Source of the DNA: JABCYV01 sp963696025
GTDB taxonomy: Bacteria; Acidobacteriota; Terriglobia; Terriglobales; Acidobacteriaceae
NCBI GenBank assembly: GCA_963696025.1
Contig: CAVOII010000014.1
Location: 1,135,919-1,199,918 of the forward strand
Length of the DNA stretch: 64,000 nt
Reading direction: 5' to 3'
The translations under genes and the position numbers were made by a program. Within the stretch, counting starts at the first letter, position 1. Each line of letters starts with the position of its first letter. This document shows, piece after piece, positions 24,985 to 34,028 of the stretch. A model generated the notes under the pieces. The model ran no database searches. It had not been told where the DNA came from and saw only the letters and a program-made list of their open reading frames with translations.

Positions 24985-26340
24985 CTAATCCTTGAGAGCC
25001 CTTAGATAGGCCTCTACAGTTTCGTTCATCACGCTCTTTAGAGGAACATGATGATCGGCTGCGATTCGTCTGCAATCTTCATACTCCGGCGCGTAATTGG
25101 TCACAGTTCCATTCATGCTGGCAACTTTCAACCTTACGTCGCCCCACCGCGTGGTTACCGTAATCCATTTCCGGGGCAGCGTTTGACGTTTTTCATCGTG
25201 GCGCCTTACGCCTAACGTCGTAGTCTCGGTAAAAATCATTTGCGAAAATTTCAGCGCATCCTCAGGCTTGCACAGCACCGTCAGCAGCATTCCCGGACGG
25301 TTTTTCTTCATCTGTACCGGAATGCCAAAGACATCCAGCGCTCCCTCTTCCAGCAGGCGGTCCATCACGTAACCGAACACCTGCGGATTGAGGTCGTCCA
25401 GGTTTGCCTCGAGCACCGCAATTGTCTCTTGCGAACTTTTCGCCGCCAGTTCTGGCTGGGTCTCGCCTAACGTCAAGCGAACAACGTTGGCATGTCCAGG
25501 AAAATCGTGGGTGCCAGCCCCATATGCGGCTTTCTCGATCTTCATCTCAGGAAATGATGCAAATCTCTTGACCAGAGTTCTGACAATGGCTGCGCCGGTT
25601 GGCGTCACCAGTTCGACTTGTAGTCCGGACGAATAGACTGGCGCGCCCTTCAGTAACTCGAGGGTTGCTGGCGCGGGCACCGGAAAAGTTCCGTGCGCGC
25701 ACTTCACGGTACCTCCGCCGACGTTCAGTGGTGAGCAGACAAATTCGTTGACGTTCAAAGCCTCGGCTCCCACAGCGGCACAAACAATATCCACGATCGC
25801 GTCCGCGGAACCTACCTCATGGAAATGAATGGTTTCAATACCGCAATTATGAATCTTAGCCTCGGCTCCGCCCAGGGCTTCAAAGATGGCGAGTGCTGTA
25901 TTCTTCGCAACGTTGCTGATCTCTGCCTTGTGAATAATTTCTCGAATTTCTTTCAAGCCTCGGCCGTGCTCATGAGGCACGGGCGCTCCCGCCCGCGAAC
26001 CTTCCTGACTTCCCCGGGCGTAATTGTGTTCTCGCAACTGGACACGCTCGCGTGGGTGCGGATGGCTGACCTCACCGTGCTCATGACTGTGTTCGTGCAT
26101 CGGGGATGAATGTTCGAAATAGGCATCTCGCGGAAGGTCTTTTTCGCCGTGGATGTACACATCGACTTTTGCCGCGCTAATGCCACCGCGGTACAGCCGA
26201 GAAATCTCGAGCCTCGCCCCAATGTCCAGTGCCGCGACTGTCTCTTCAAACAGCTGCGCTGATACTCCCGCATCCACAAGCGCGCCCATGAACATGTCGC
26301 CGCTGATGCCGGAGAAACAGTCTAGATAGGCAATCCGCAT
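24985..26340 (-). CDS. larC: Nickel pincer cofactor biosynthesis protein LarC
   Basis: The start at ATG 26340 (MRIAYLDCFSGISGDMFMGA) gives 451 residues. LarC is the CTP-dependent cyclometallase that inserts nickel into the pincer nucleotide of lactate racemase. Conserved parts are the N-terminal SGISGDM, the IHFHEVGSADAIVDIV segment, and a C-terminal domain with LEANLDDLNPQVFGYVMDRL. Here the two parts (LarC1 and LarC2) are in one frame, without the frameshift seen in some lactobacilli. The His-rich loop (MHEHSHEHGEVSHPHPRE) is extended by a repeat-like GC-rich stretch, described at 25972-25996. No larA, larB or larE is in the window. Confidence 0.9.
   Translation of the reverse strand: MRIAYLDCFSGISGDMFMGALVDAGVSAQLFEETVAALDIGARLEISRLYRGGISAAKVDVYIHGEKDLPRDAYFEHSSPMHEHSHEHGEVSHPHPRERVQLREHNYARGSQEGSRAGAPVPHEHGRGLKEIREIIHKAEISNVAKNTALAIFEALGGAEAKIHNCGIETIHFHEVGSADAIVDIVCAAVGAEALNVNEFVCSPLNVGGGTVKCAHGTFPVPAPATLELLKGAPVYSSGLQVELVTPTGAAIVRTLVKRFASFPEMKIEKAAYGAGTHDFPGHANVVRLTLGETQPELAAKSSQETIAVLEANLDDLNPQVFGYVMDRLLEEGALDVFGIPVQMKKNRPGMLLTVLCKPEDALKFSQMIFTETTTLGVRRHDEKRQTLPRKWITVTTRWGDVRLKVASMNGTVTNYAPEYEDCRRIAADHHVPLKSVMNETVEAYLRALKD
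25972..25996. repeat. GC palindrome inside the larC His-rich loop
   Basis: GGGCGCTCCCGCCC is a near-palindrome of the type seen in argS at 27371-27395 and near 3398. It lies in frame in larC and encodes a Gly/Arg/Ala/Pro stretch (EGSRAGAPVPHEHGRG) that looks out of place between the His-rich loop and the next conserved helix. Relationship to the other copies is by pattern only. Confidence 0.4.
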
Positions 26341-26419
26341 AAATGCCGCCAAACTAATGACCGATTTTCATCATAGGGAAGCCCGCACCTGCCGTCAAAC
26401 CTGCGTGCCACGCGCGCTC

Positions 26420-26428
26420 TGCTACAAT
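26420..26428 (+). promoter_or_regulatory. Extended -10 promoter element for argS
   Basis: TGCTACAAT is an extended -10 (TG, one base, TACAAT) about 32 bases ahead of the argS start. No good -35 hexamer is visible at the usual distance, as expected for extended -10 promoters. A ribosome site, AGAGGGA, lies just before the TTG start at 26460. Confidence 0.5.
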
Positions 26429-26459
26429 CACTAGCTTCTTCAACCGGTCAGAGGGACTC

Positions 26460-28532
26460 TTGTATCGCTATCTGGAACGCCGTCTTGCTCAACACGTGCG
26501 CGATTTTCTGCGGCGTGCCTACGGCGTCGACGTGCCCAAGATCGTCATTGAACAGCCGCCCCGAATCGAACTCGGCGAGTACGCGCTGCCGCTCGCATTC
26601 GAGCTCGCCAAAAAATTGCGTAAGCCGCCGCGCAAGATCGCCGACGAAATCGTAGCCGGTCTCGACCCGATAGAGGGCTTCGACAGATTCGATGTCGCCG
26701 GCGCCGGCTACATCAACGCGCGTGTCAACCGGGCATATCTAGCCGCCGCCCTGGCCGGTGACCAGAACCCCAAGGCTGGAGTCCCGTCAGGAAAAATTCT
26801 GGTCGAGCATACCAGCATCAATCCCAATAAAGCTGCTCACATAGGCCATCTGCGCAATGCCATCCTGGGCGACACGTTTGTGCGCCTGCTGCTTTTTGCA
26901 GGTCGGGAAATCGACGTTCAGAACTATATCGACAACACCGGCGTGCAGGTTGCCGACGTCGTCGTAGGCTTCCTGTATCTCGAGAAAAAGTCGCGCGCTG
27001 AAATCGAGCAACTCGCCCGACAACCGCGTTTTGATTACTACTGCTGGGACCTGTATGCCCGTGTTTCGCAGTGGTACGAGCAGGACAAGCAGAATAGGGA
27101 GACGCGCGCTCAAGTCCTGCATGCTATCGAAGCCGGCAACGATGAGACTGCCGCGATCGCCGAACTGATTTCGGTCACGGTGCTACGCCGACACCTCGAG
27201 ACCATGGGCCGGCTCGACATTGAATACGACTTCCTCCCCCGCGAGAGCGAAATCCTACACCTGCATTTCTGGGATGCAGCTTTCGTCAAGTTGAAAGAGG
27301 GCGGCGTGCTCTTCTTTGAGACCGAAGGCAAGAATAAAGGCTGTTGGGTTATGCGGAGGGGGGGAACTGGTGTAGCGCGGGCGCCCTCGCCCGCGGAAGC
27401 CGGGCATAAAGGAGACGACGTCCTCGGGGTAATCGAGCCGCTCGAAGGTGTTGACGTGAGACCGCATAGCAAGCGTGAGAACGACGACGAAGTCGCTGAA
27501 GAAGATCAGAAAGTAATTGTCCGCTCCAACGGAACCGTCGGCTATGTAGGTAAAGACATCGCTTATCACTTGTGGAAGTTTGGACTGCTGGGACGAGACT
27601 TTGGCTACCGCAAGTTCTATCGCTATCCCAACGGCCATGATTGCTGGATTTCAACCACGGTCGGTGCCTTGGATCATCCCCACTTCGGCGGTGTGTTAGA
27701 AATCTATAACGTGATCGATGCCCGCCAGGCTGAGGCGCAAAGCACAGTAATCGAAGCTCTGCGCGGTCTCGGCTACAACCACCAGGCTGATCACTACACA
27801 CATTTTTCCTATGAGATGGTTGCCCTGACGCCGCGTTGCGCTGTCGAGTTGGGCTACGAACTTTCTGACGAGGACAAAACTCGCTCGTACATCGAAGTCT
27901 CCGGCCGCAAGGGCTTCGGCGTCAAAGCCGACGACCTGATAGATACGTTGATTGCCTCGGCGAAAACCGAAGTTGACGCCCGCCATCCTCAGTTGAGCGA
28001 TGCCGAGCGCAAGACCATCGCTACACAGATTGCCGTTGGCGCCTTGCGCTATTTCATGCTCAAGTTCACGAAGTCCTCGGTTATCGCATTCGACTTCAAA
28101 GAAGCGTTGAGCTTTGAAGGCGAGACCGGCCCTTATGCTCAGTATGCGGTGGTTCGCGCCACGAATATTTTCCGCAAAGGTGGATTTGATCTCGAGACCC
28201 TCAGTAGAGACGTATCTGGCTATGTTACTGCGGCAGATTTGGCGAAATATTTCGCCGACGACAATGGCGACGCGATTTGGGAACTGTGGCTGGCTGCCTC
28301 GAAGACTTCCTACATGATCGACCAGTGCATTGCCACCACGGAGCCCGCCTATCTGGCGAAACACGTGTTTCAATTAGCACAACTCTTTAATACTTTCTAT
28401 CACCAGCATCCTATTCTTACGGAGCCTGATGAAAGCCGGAAGAAGTTTCTGTTAGCCACCACCGCGGTGGCGCGCCGCGAACTAATTCGAACGTTAGCCG
28501 TAATGGGAATTACGGTGCCGTCAGTGATGTGA
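26460..28532 (+). CDS. argS: Arginyl-tRNA synthetase
   Basis: The 690-residue class I synthetase charges tRNA-Arg. The start is TTG 26460 with AGAGGGA upstream. Motifs visible are the N-terminal Add-1 domain (PPRIELGEYALPLAFELAKK), the HIGH-type motif as AHIGHLRNAILGD near residue 123, VIVRSNGTVGYVGKDIAYHL near residue 352, and the C-terminal anticodon domain (FNTFYHQHPILTEPDESRKK). Between GCWVMRR and the VIVRSNGTV motif is an unusual insertion of about 45 residues that contains the repeat-derived stretch GVARAPSPAEAGHKG. Family members have a shorter acidic linker there. The enzyme must be essential, so the insertion is evidently tolerated. Confidence 0.95.
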   Translation: MYRYLERRLAQHVRDFLRRAYGVDVPKIVIEQPPRIELGEYALPLAFELAKKLRKPPRKIADEIVAGLDPIEGFDRFDVAGAGYINARVNRAYLAAALAGDQNPKAGVPSGKILVEHTSINPNKAAHIGHLRNAILGDTFVRLLLFAGREIDVQNYIDNTGVQVADVVVGFLYLEKKSRAEIEQLARQPRFDYYCWDLYARVSQWYEQDKQNRETRAQVLHAIEAGNDETAAIAELISVTVLRRHLETMGRLDIEYDFLPRESEILHLHFWDAAFVKLKEGGVLFFETEGKNKGCWVMRRGGTGVARAPSPAEAGHKGDDVLGVIEPLEGVDVRPHSKRENDDEVAEEDQKVIVRSNGTVGYVGKDIAYHLWKFGLLGRDFGYRKFYRYPNGHDCWISTTVGALDHPHFGGVLEIYNVIDARQAEAQSTVIEALRGLGYNHQADHYTHFSYEMVALTPRCAVELGYELSDEDKTRSYIEVSGRKGFGVKADDLIDTLIASAKTEVDARHPQLSDAERKTIATQIAVGALRYFMLKFTKSSVIAFDFKEALSFEGETGPYAQYAVVRATNIFRKGGFDLETLSRDVSGYVTAADLAKYFADDNGDAIWELWLAASKTSYMIDQCIATTEPAYLAKHVFQLAQLFNTFYHQHPILTEPDESRKKFLLATTAVARRELIRTLAVMGITVPSVM
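27371..27395. repeat. GC palindromic repeat in frame within argS
   Basis: GCGGGCGCCCTCGCCCGC, preceded by TGTAGC, forms an imperfect palindrome of the kind found between genes in related genomes. It is read as Val-Ala-Arg-Ala-Pro-Ser-Pro-Ala in ArgS at about residues 304-312. The match to the intergenic copy near 3398 (TGTAGGCGCGCGCGTCCTCG) suggests a shared repeat family. Confidence 0.5.
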
Positions 28533-28643
28533 TCGCGGCGACTGGTTCTGTGTTCCTTTTCGATTATGGTCAGATTCCTCCCTGACACATCTTTCTGAAG
28601 CTGCTAATGTGTGCCTCTCGACCTCTGTGCATGGAGTTAAGCC

Positions 28644-30854
28644 ATGTTTGTGTCCCGTCGTACACCAAGAAAGAAAGTGCGATGCCTGGTCAGTTTTTTC
28701 CTGTTGCTGCTCTTGTCCGGCCGAACACATGCTCAAGAGCCCATGCTCGCAAAGCATTCGCGGATCGCAATCGCGCTCAGTGGGGGTGGTGCTCGAGGCT
28801 TGGCCCACATCGGTGTGCTGCAATGGATGGAGCAGAACCGCGTCCCAGTGGACTACGTCGCCGGCACCAGTATGGGCGCGCTCATAGGCTCGATGTATGC
28901 AACCGGAATGTCGCCTGCCGAGATGCGCCGATGGGTGGAAGACATCGACTGGGATCAGGCTTTGCTGGCGGAGCCGAGCTACGATCAGCTTGCTTTCCGT
29001 CGCAAAGAAGATCGCAGAAATTATCAGGTCGGCATCCCCTTAGGTTTGAAAAACGGCCTTGACGGCCCGAATGGCTTCAATCCTGGACAGGGTGTCGGTC
29101 TGATTCTCTCTCGAATTGCATTTCCTTATTCGGCGGTTTCCAGCTTTGACGAACTGCCCATCCCTTTTCGCTGCGTTGCTACGGACATGCTGCGAGGAGA
29201 TGCCGTAGTCCTCAAAAGCGGGTCCCTCGCCGAGTCACTACGCGCCAGCGTGGCACTGCCCGGCGTCTTTACCCCGGTTGAGCTCAACGGGAGAACACTG
29301 GCCGATGGCGGTCTGGTAAACAACATCCCCACCGACGTTGCTCGCCAGATGGGTGGCGAGGTCGTGATTGCGGTCGACATCAGCACACCCCTCGCAAGTC
29401 GCAAAGAGCTGCAAACCCTAGGCGGGGTTTTAGACCAGACCATCAGCGTGATGACGATCGAGAACGACCGGCGTTCTCTGCGTGAGGCCGATATTGTCGT
29501 CGCTCCCGATCTGGGCTTGTACACCCGCAACGACTATTACGATGCCGACAAACTCATCGAGCTCGGTTATCAAGGCGCAGCACAGAAGGCGTCGGTCCTG
29601 CGGGCGTTTGCTTTGTCCGAAGCAGAATGGAAGCAGTATCTCGCCGCTCGAGATGCGCGCAAACGCGCGCCGGAGAAGTCGGCAGATGCGCTCCAGATTA
29701 CCGGGGCCAGTGGGCGGGAGCAACAACAACTGGAACAGAGGCTGGACAAGTATCTGCATACCGCCCTCGACACTCGTCGCCTGGAAAGCGATTTGAACCA
29801 GATCAGCGGCGAGGGCCGGTTCGACAGTCTTGGCTACGAGGGTTTTGTGCGAGGCCATACCCAGGGCTTGCGCATCAATGCCCATGAAAAAAGCTACGGT
29901 CCTCCTTTCATCGATCTCGCGGTGAACGCGAACGGCACAGGCGTAGGTGCCTTCGACTTCGCCACTGGTTTTCGAGTGCTCTTCATGGATGTCTGGCAGC
30001 ACGGCGGCGAATGGCGTAGCGATCTGTTGGCTGGATCGAGCGATCTCGTGGCAACGGAGTTTTACCAGCCTTTGGGAGAGAGTCGCTTCTTCGTTTCGCC
30101 GTACACTTTCTTCCTCAATCAGTCGCGCAATGCCTTTGTGAACGACCGTCGCGTCGCACTCTATCGCGATCAGCGCTTGGGCGGAGGCTTCGACCTTGGG
30201 TTCAACTCCGGCCGCAGAAACGAAGTTCGCCTCGGATATCGGATTTTTGAGGGCGACCTGGCCGCCCTAATTGGCAGTGAAGGCCTGCCCCGCGTTCACG
30301 GCAGCAGCAGTCAGCTCCGATTGGGCTACGTGTTCGACGAGTTGGATAATCCAGCTGTCCCCGGCCGGGGTGAGCGCCTCACCGCTGAACTGGTACACGT
30401 CTTCGAGAGTCCGGGTGTTTCGCAAAACTTCAATCAATTGCAAGTGCAATCTTGGACCTTCGTGCCGCTCAGCGCGAAGAACTCTCTTTTTCTAAACGCA
30501 TCCGGTGGTACTACCTTCAAGCGCGATGCCAGCTTATTCCAGATTTTTTCTTTGGGCGGTCTCTTTCGCCTGGGTGCATATACCCGCGATGAGTTTCTCG
30601 GGAATCACTATGTGTTGACTGGTCTTGGCTTCCGCCGCGAATTCTACCGGATGCCCGTCGTAGGCAGTAAAGTGTACTGGGGTGGATGGTACGAAGCTGG
30701 AACAGCCTTCAATGATCCCAGTTCGTTCGTCGTGCATAGCAGCTTCAACGCAGGCGTCATCGCTGATACGCTTTTCGGTCCTATCACGCTTTCAGGAGCC
30801 GTGAGCCCTACTGGCCGGACTAAGATCAATTTCGCCATCGGCCGGCTCTTCTAA
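28644..30854 (+). CDS. Patatin-like phospholipase with C-terminal POTRA and outer-membrane barrel
   Basis: The 736-residue protein is a type Vd (PlpD-like) autotransporter-style lipase. A signal peptide (VRCLVSFFLLLLLSGRTHAQ) leads to a patatin domain: oxyanion loop GGGARG at 47-52, nucleophile S76 in GTSMG, catalytic D221 in DGGLVNN. Then a POTRA-like segment from about 350 (LQITGASGREQQQLEQRLDK) and a 16-strand-type barrel of the BamA superfamily follow, ending INFAIGRLF with terminal Phe. The lipase would be displayed at or released from the outer membrane. It is monocistronic; the TetR gene is convergent. Confidence 0.9.
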   Translation: MFVSRRTPRKKVRCLVSFFLLLLLSGRTHAQEPMLAKHSRIAIALSGGGARGLAHIGVLQWMEQNRVPVDYVAGTSMGALIGSMYATGMSPAEMRRWVEDIDWDQALLAEPSYDQLAFRRKEDRRNYQVGIPLGLKNGLDGPNGFNPGQGVGLILSRIAFPYSAVSSFDELPIPFRCVATDMLRGDAVVLKSGSLAESLRASVALPGVFTPVELNGRTLADGGLVNNIPTDVARQMGGEVVIAVDISTPLASRKELQTLGGVLDQTISVMTIENDRRSLREADIVVAPDLGLYTRNDYYDADKLIELGYQGAAQKASVLRAFALSEAEWKQYLAARDARKRAPEKSADALQITGASGREQQQLEQRLDKYLHTALDTRRLESDLNQISGEGRFDSLGYEGFVRGHTQGLRINAHEKSYGPPFIDLAVNANGTGVGAFDFATGFRVLFMDVWQHGGEWRSDLLAGSSDLVATEFYQPLGESRFFVSPYTFFLNQSRNAFVNDRRVALYRDQRLGGGFDLGFNSGRRNEVRLGYRIFEGDLAALIGSEGLPRVHGSSSQLRLGYVFDELDNPAVPGRGERLTAELVHVFESPGVSQNFNQLQVQSWTFVPLSAKNSLFLNASGGTTFKRDASLFQIFSLGGLFRLGAYTRDEFLGNHYVLTGLGFRREFYRMPVVGSKVYWGGWYEAGTAFNDPSSFVVHSSFNAGVIADTLFGPITLSGAVSPTGRTKINFAIGRLF

Positions 30855-30886
30855 CGTCTAACGTCACTTCGACTTGCTGGGAGACG

Positions 30887-31558
30887 TTATTTCCTCAAGG
30901 AGGTGTTTCCTCTTCCTGGCTGAAGCTTCACCTGCGACTCGTTGATCGAGACTACAGTCGAAACCGTTTGACTCGGTCGGGCGCTAACACCGGACCAGAC
31001 CATACGATGATAGATGTCGTCCATCTCAGCAGGCGAGGCGGGCATGCCACGATCGATCCACCACGACAAAAGCGACAGCAGAGCCCCGGCCAACGCATGG
31101 GCTATCGCAGTCCGGGACAGGGAAGTGGTCGGGATGCGCTGCACTTCGGCGAGGCGCTGCTCGATCGCGCGAGCGAAGTATCCCTGTCCCAGTTCCGTAA
31201 CGTCGCGCACCTTAGCCGATGCGACCAGCGCGTTGTGAAACTCCTTCCACTCGACAACGTGGGCAAAAAACTCGCGCACGGGAGTCACTCGATTAGAACG
31301 TTCGCCCCGCCGTGAAAGAAGGCTGGCCATCCCCTCGAAGAAGTCCTCGACGTCGCTCAGGAATAAGTCGTCCTTGTCACGATAGTGCGCGTAAAAAGTA
31401 GATCGCCCAATCCCGGCACGGTCGAGTACAAGCTGCACCGTGATCGCCGAAAACGGCTTTTCGTGCATAAGTTCCACCAGCGCATCGCCGAGCGCATCTC
31501 GCGTGCGCCGAACTCGACGATCCATCCTTCGCGGCGATCTGAGCGCTTTTCCGGACAT
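30887..31558 (-). CDS. TetR-family transcriptional regulator
   Basis: The 223-residue protein has an N-terminal TetR helix-turn-helix (RTRDALGDALVELMHEKPFS, AITVQLVLDRAGIGRSTFYA, HYRDKDDLF) followed by a ligand domain. A membrane protein gene is divergent at 31641 with 82 bases between the two starts. The normal arrangement would be repression of that gene and self-repression. The inducing ligand is unknown. The helix-turn-helix is well conserved, including the GRSTFYAHY recognition helix. Confidence 0.92.
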   Translation of the reverse strand: MSGKALRSPRRMDRRVRRTRDALGDALVELMHEKPFSAITVQLVLDRAGIGRSTFYAHYRDKDDLFLSDVEDFFEGMASLLSRRGERSNRVTPVREFFAHVVEWKEFHNALVASAKVRDVTELGQGYFARAIEQRLAEVQRIPTTSLSRTAIAHALAGALLSLLSWWIDRGMPASPAEMDDIYHRMVWSGVSARPSQTVSTVVSINESQVKLQPGRGNTSLRK

Positions 31559-31604
31559 GAGACTCCTTTTTGTTCAGCTTCCTGGCATTTCCCGCGCAGG
31601 TGTG

Positions 31605-31633
31605 TTGACCACTCCGCCTTTCGCTTCTACAGT
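31605..31633 (+). promoter_or_regulatory. Sigma-70-type promoter of the TetR-divergent membrane protein, probably leaderless
   Basis: TTGACC at 31605-31610 and TACAGT at 31628-31633 are separated by exactly 17 bases. The expected transcription start, 7-8 bases after the -10, falls at or next to the ATG at 31641. There is no Shine-Dalgarno sequence before that ATG, so a leaderless mRNA is likely. The TetR operator is presumably in the same gap. Confidence 0.65.
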
Positions 31634-31640
31634 GCGACGC

Positions 31641-32276
31641 ATGACAGACGATCGCATGAGCGGGTTGGCGCTGATCGCAGGATCGGCAGGCGTGATTATA
31701 ACCTTAAGTCTGCACCCCTCGGGCCCGATCAGGCTGGAGCAGATCGATTCCGTCGTGCGCCTTTTAGTGATTGTTCACTCGCTGGCACTTGCCAGTTTGC
31801 CGCTCTGGTTTCTGGGCGCTTTAGGACTGTCGCGGCGCGGACCGGCCACCGACCGGATCGCAATCTCAGCGCTCGTCCTATACGGATTCGGAATGTTGGC
31901 GGTGATGAATTCGGTGGTGTTCGATGGCTTGATTTCCCCGACCTTGCTGCGACAGATCGTGGCGGCCTCACCCGCAAACACTGACACGTGGCGCAAGCTG
32001 TTCAGCTACAACACCAGAGTCGATCAGGCCTTCTTGGAAGTTTTCGTGGTTGCTTCGTCGGCAGCGATCGTGCTTTGGTCAATTTCGATCATTCGCAACC
32101 GCACACTGGCTCGGGGTGCAGCGTTCTATGGCTTCATGCTGGGGCCAGTGACCCTGGTGGCGGTGTTCTTGGGCATGCTGAACCGTTCCCCGCATGCATC
32201 CAGTCTCCTCATCTTTGGCCAGATTGCCTGGTTCATGATCGTCGGTGTTCTGCTGTGCCGGATCAAAGACGCATGA
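31641..32276 (+). CDS. Multi-pass membrane protein, DUF4386-like
   Basis: The start at ATG 31641 is set by the promoter spacing and by the hydrophobic pattern; upstream codons are not protein-like. The 211-residue product has about six membrane helices (SGLALIAGSAGVIITLSL, VVRLLVIVHSLALASLPLWF, FYGFMLGPVTLVAVFLGML, IFGQIAWFMIVGVLLC). It looks like the small membrane proteins annotated DUF4386 or as hypothetical. Its divergent partner is a TetR regulator, which suggests induction by a small molecule. Function is not known. Confidence 0.65.
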   Translation: MTDDRMSGLALIAGSAGVIITLSLHPSGPIRLEQIDSVVRLLVIVHSLALASLPLWFLGALGLSRRGPATDRIAISALVLYGFGMLAVMNSVVFDGLISPTLLRQIVAASPANTDTWRKLFSYNTRVDQAFLEVFVVASSAAIVLWSISIIRNRTLARGAAFYGFMLGPVTLVAVFLGMLNRSPHASSLLIFGQIAWFMIVGVLLCRIKDA

Positions 32277-32294
32277 CAGAGCGTCGGCTGCCAT

Positions 32295-33818
32295 CTATTC
32301 GCCGGCAAAGTCCTTAGCGAACTCCACCAAACTACGAACCGCAATCCCTGACGGACCCTTCGCGATCCAGGGCTTTTGATCTTCCATCCAAGCCGTTCCG
32401 GCAATGTCGAGATGCAGCCAGGGAGTGTCCTCGGCAAACTCTTTCAGAAACATGGCGGCAGTGATGGCGCCGCCATAGCGTCCCCCAGTATTCATGATGT
32501 CGGCGATGTTGGAGCGGATCTGCTCCTTGTATTCTTCATCGAGCGGCATGCGCCACATCTTCTCACCGGCTCTGGAGAGCGCTTTGTTGAACCGCTCGTA
32601 CATCGCGTCGTTGTTAGCGAAGATGCCGGCATTCGTGTAGCCGAGCGCTACCACCACCGCGCCGGTAAGCGTGGCTGCGTCAATCAAGTGGGTGCACCCA
32701 AGCTGGCGAGCATAGTGCAGTCCGTCGGCCAACACCAGGCGCCCTTCGGCATCGGTATTAATGATCTCGATGGACTTGCCTGACATGGCAATCTGCACAT
32801 CCCCCGGTTTCTGCGCTTTACCGGAAGGCATGTTTTCTGTGGCGCAGATGATAGCCGTGACCTTCGCTTTGGGCTTGAGCAACGCGATGGCGCGCATGGC
32901 GCCAATCATGGTGGCTCCGCCCGCCATATCATATTTCATCTTCTCCATGCCATCGGCTGGTTTGATCGAAATGCCGCCCGTATCGAAAGTGACGCCTTTC
33001 CCGACCAGGCCCAGCACCGGCTTTTCCGGCGCACCTGCCGGCTCGTAGCGTAACACGATGAGCGCGGGAGGTTCGTCGGACCCCTGGGCAACGCTCCAGA
33101 ACGCGCCCATTTTCAGTTCTTTGATCTTGTCCGTGCCGTAGACTTCACACTTCAATCCGACTTCATCCGCCATCTTGCGCGCGCGCTCGGCCAGAATGGT
33201 CGGGGTCATGTGATTGCTCGGTTCGTTCACCAGGTCACGGGTGAAGTTCTGCGACTCCCCGAGAATGCGGGCTTCATCCATGGCAAGTTGCAGCTCGGCC
33301 TGATCACCGCGAGCCACTACGGTCAGCGCATCTATTTTTTGGTCCTTGCGATCAGTTTGATATGTGTTGGAATCGAAGTTGCCAACCATGGCTCCTTCGA
33401 CAATTGACTTCACGGCCTTATCTGCCTTCAGTCCGGTTTCAGGTGCGACTATGGCGAAACTGTGCAATCCCCGCGATTTCAGCGTGCGCACCGCCGCCCC
33501 AGCCAGCCGGCGCAGTTCGAAAGTGGAGAAGCTCTTGGCTTTACCTCCACCCAAGAGCAGCAACCGCTTCGCTTTCAACTTTGCAGGATGATGCAGCATC
33601 GTCGATTCAAACATCTTGCCCGTAACTTCGCCGTTGGCAATGACGTCGGCTGCTGCGTCTTTGACGCCAGCATCGTCGAGTTCCATCACCACTTGTGGCG
33701 TGTCTTTGTGGCTGCGGTCTTTGACTGCGCTGTCTTTTTCACTACGATCCAACACAATTGCGACCAGACAGTCGGTTTCCACTTCGGCAGGGTTGGAAAG
33801 AGAAAGATTAGTTTTCAT
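32295..33818 (-). CDS. pepA: Leucyl aminopeptidase (M17, PepA)
   Basis: The 507-residue cytosolic enzyme removes N-terminal residues, preferring Leu. Its C-terminal catalytic domain has both metal motifs: VGKGVTFDTGGISIKPADG with the first metal ligands and catalytic Lys, and the hallmark NTDAEGRLVLADGL, plus YDMAGGATMIG. The N-terminal macro-like domain is present (IAIVLD-type region to about residue 150). The start is ATG 33818. It is a single gene on the minus strand. Confidence 0.95.
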   Translation of the reverse strand: MKTNLSLSNPAEVETDCLVAIVLDRSEKDSAVKDRSHKDTPQVVMELDDAGVKDAAADVIANGEVTGKMFESTMLHHPAKLKAKRLLLLGGGKAKSFSTFELRRLAGAAVRTLKSRGLHSFAIVAPETGLKADKAVKSIVEGAMVGNFDSNTYQTDRKDQKIDALTVVARGDQAELQLAMDEARILGESQNFTRDLVNEPSNHMTPTILAERARKMADEVGLKCEVYGTDKIKELKMGAFWSVAQGSDEPPALIVLRYEPAGAPEKPVLGLVGKGVTFDTGGISIKPADGMEKMKYDMAGGATMIGAMRAIALLKPKAKVTAIICATENMPSGKAQKPGDVQIAMSGKSIEIINTDAEGRLVLADGLHYARQLGCTHLIDAATLTGAVVVALGYTNAGIFANNDAMYERFNKALSRAGEKMWRMPLDEEYKEQIRSNIADIMNTGGRYGGAITAAMFLKEFAEDTPWLHLDIAGTAWMEDQKPWIAKGPSGIAVRSLVEFAKDFAGE

Positions 33819-34028
33819 GGCTTGATATCAGTATCGTCGGCGAGGCTGCAAAAACGCAACTCGCCTCCCTGAATTGCATCCTTCGTGTGTCCACCATGCC
33901 GCAGTGTGTGGTGTAAAACACGGTCGATTGATCTGCAACCCCTCACAAGTGCCGTCTTATCAATGTTGAGATATTTGGCCGCTGTCCTGCGATTGCCCCT
34001 TCATAGATCGCAATCACCGGAGGAAGTT

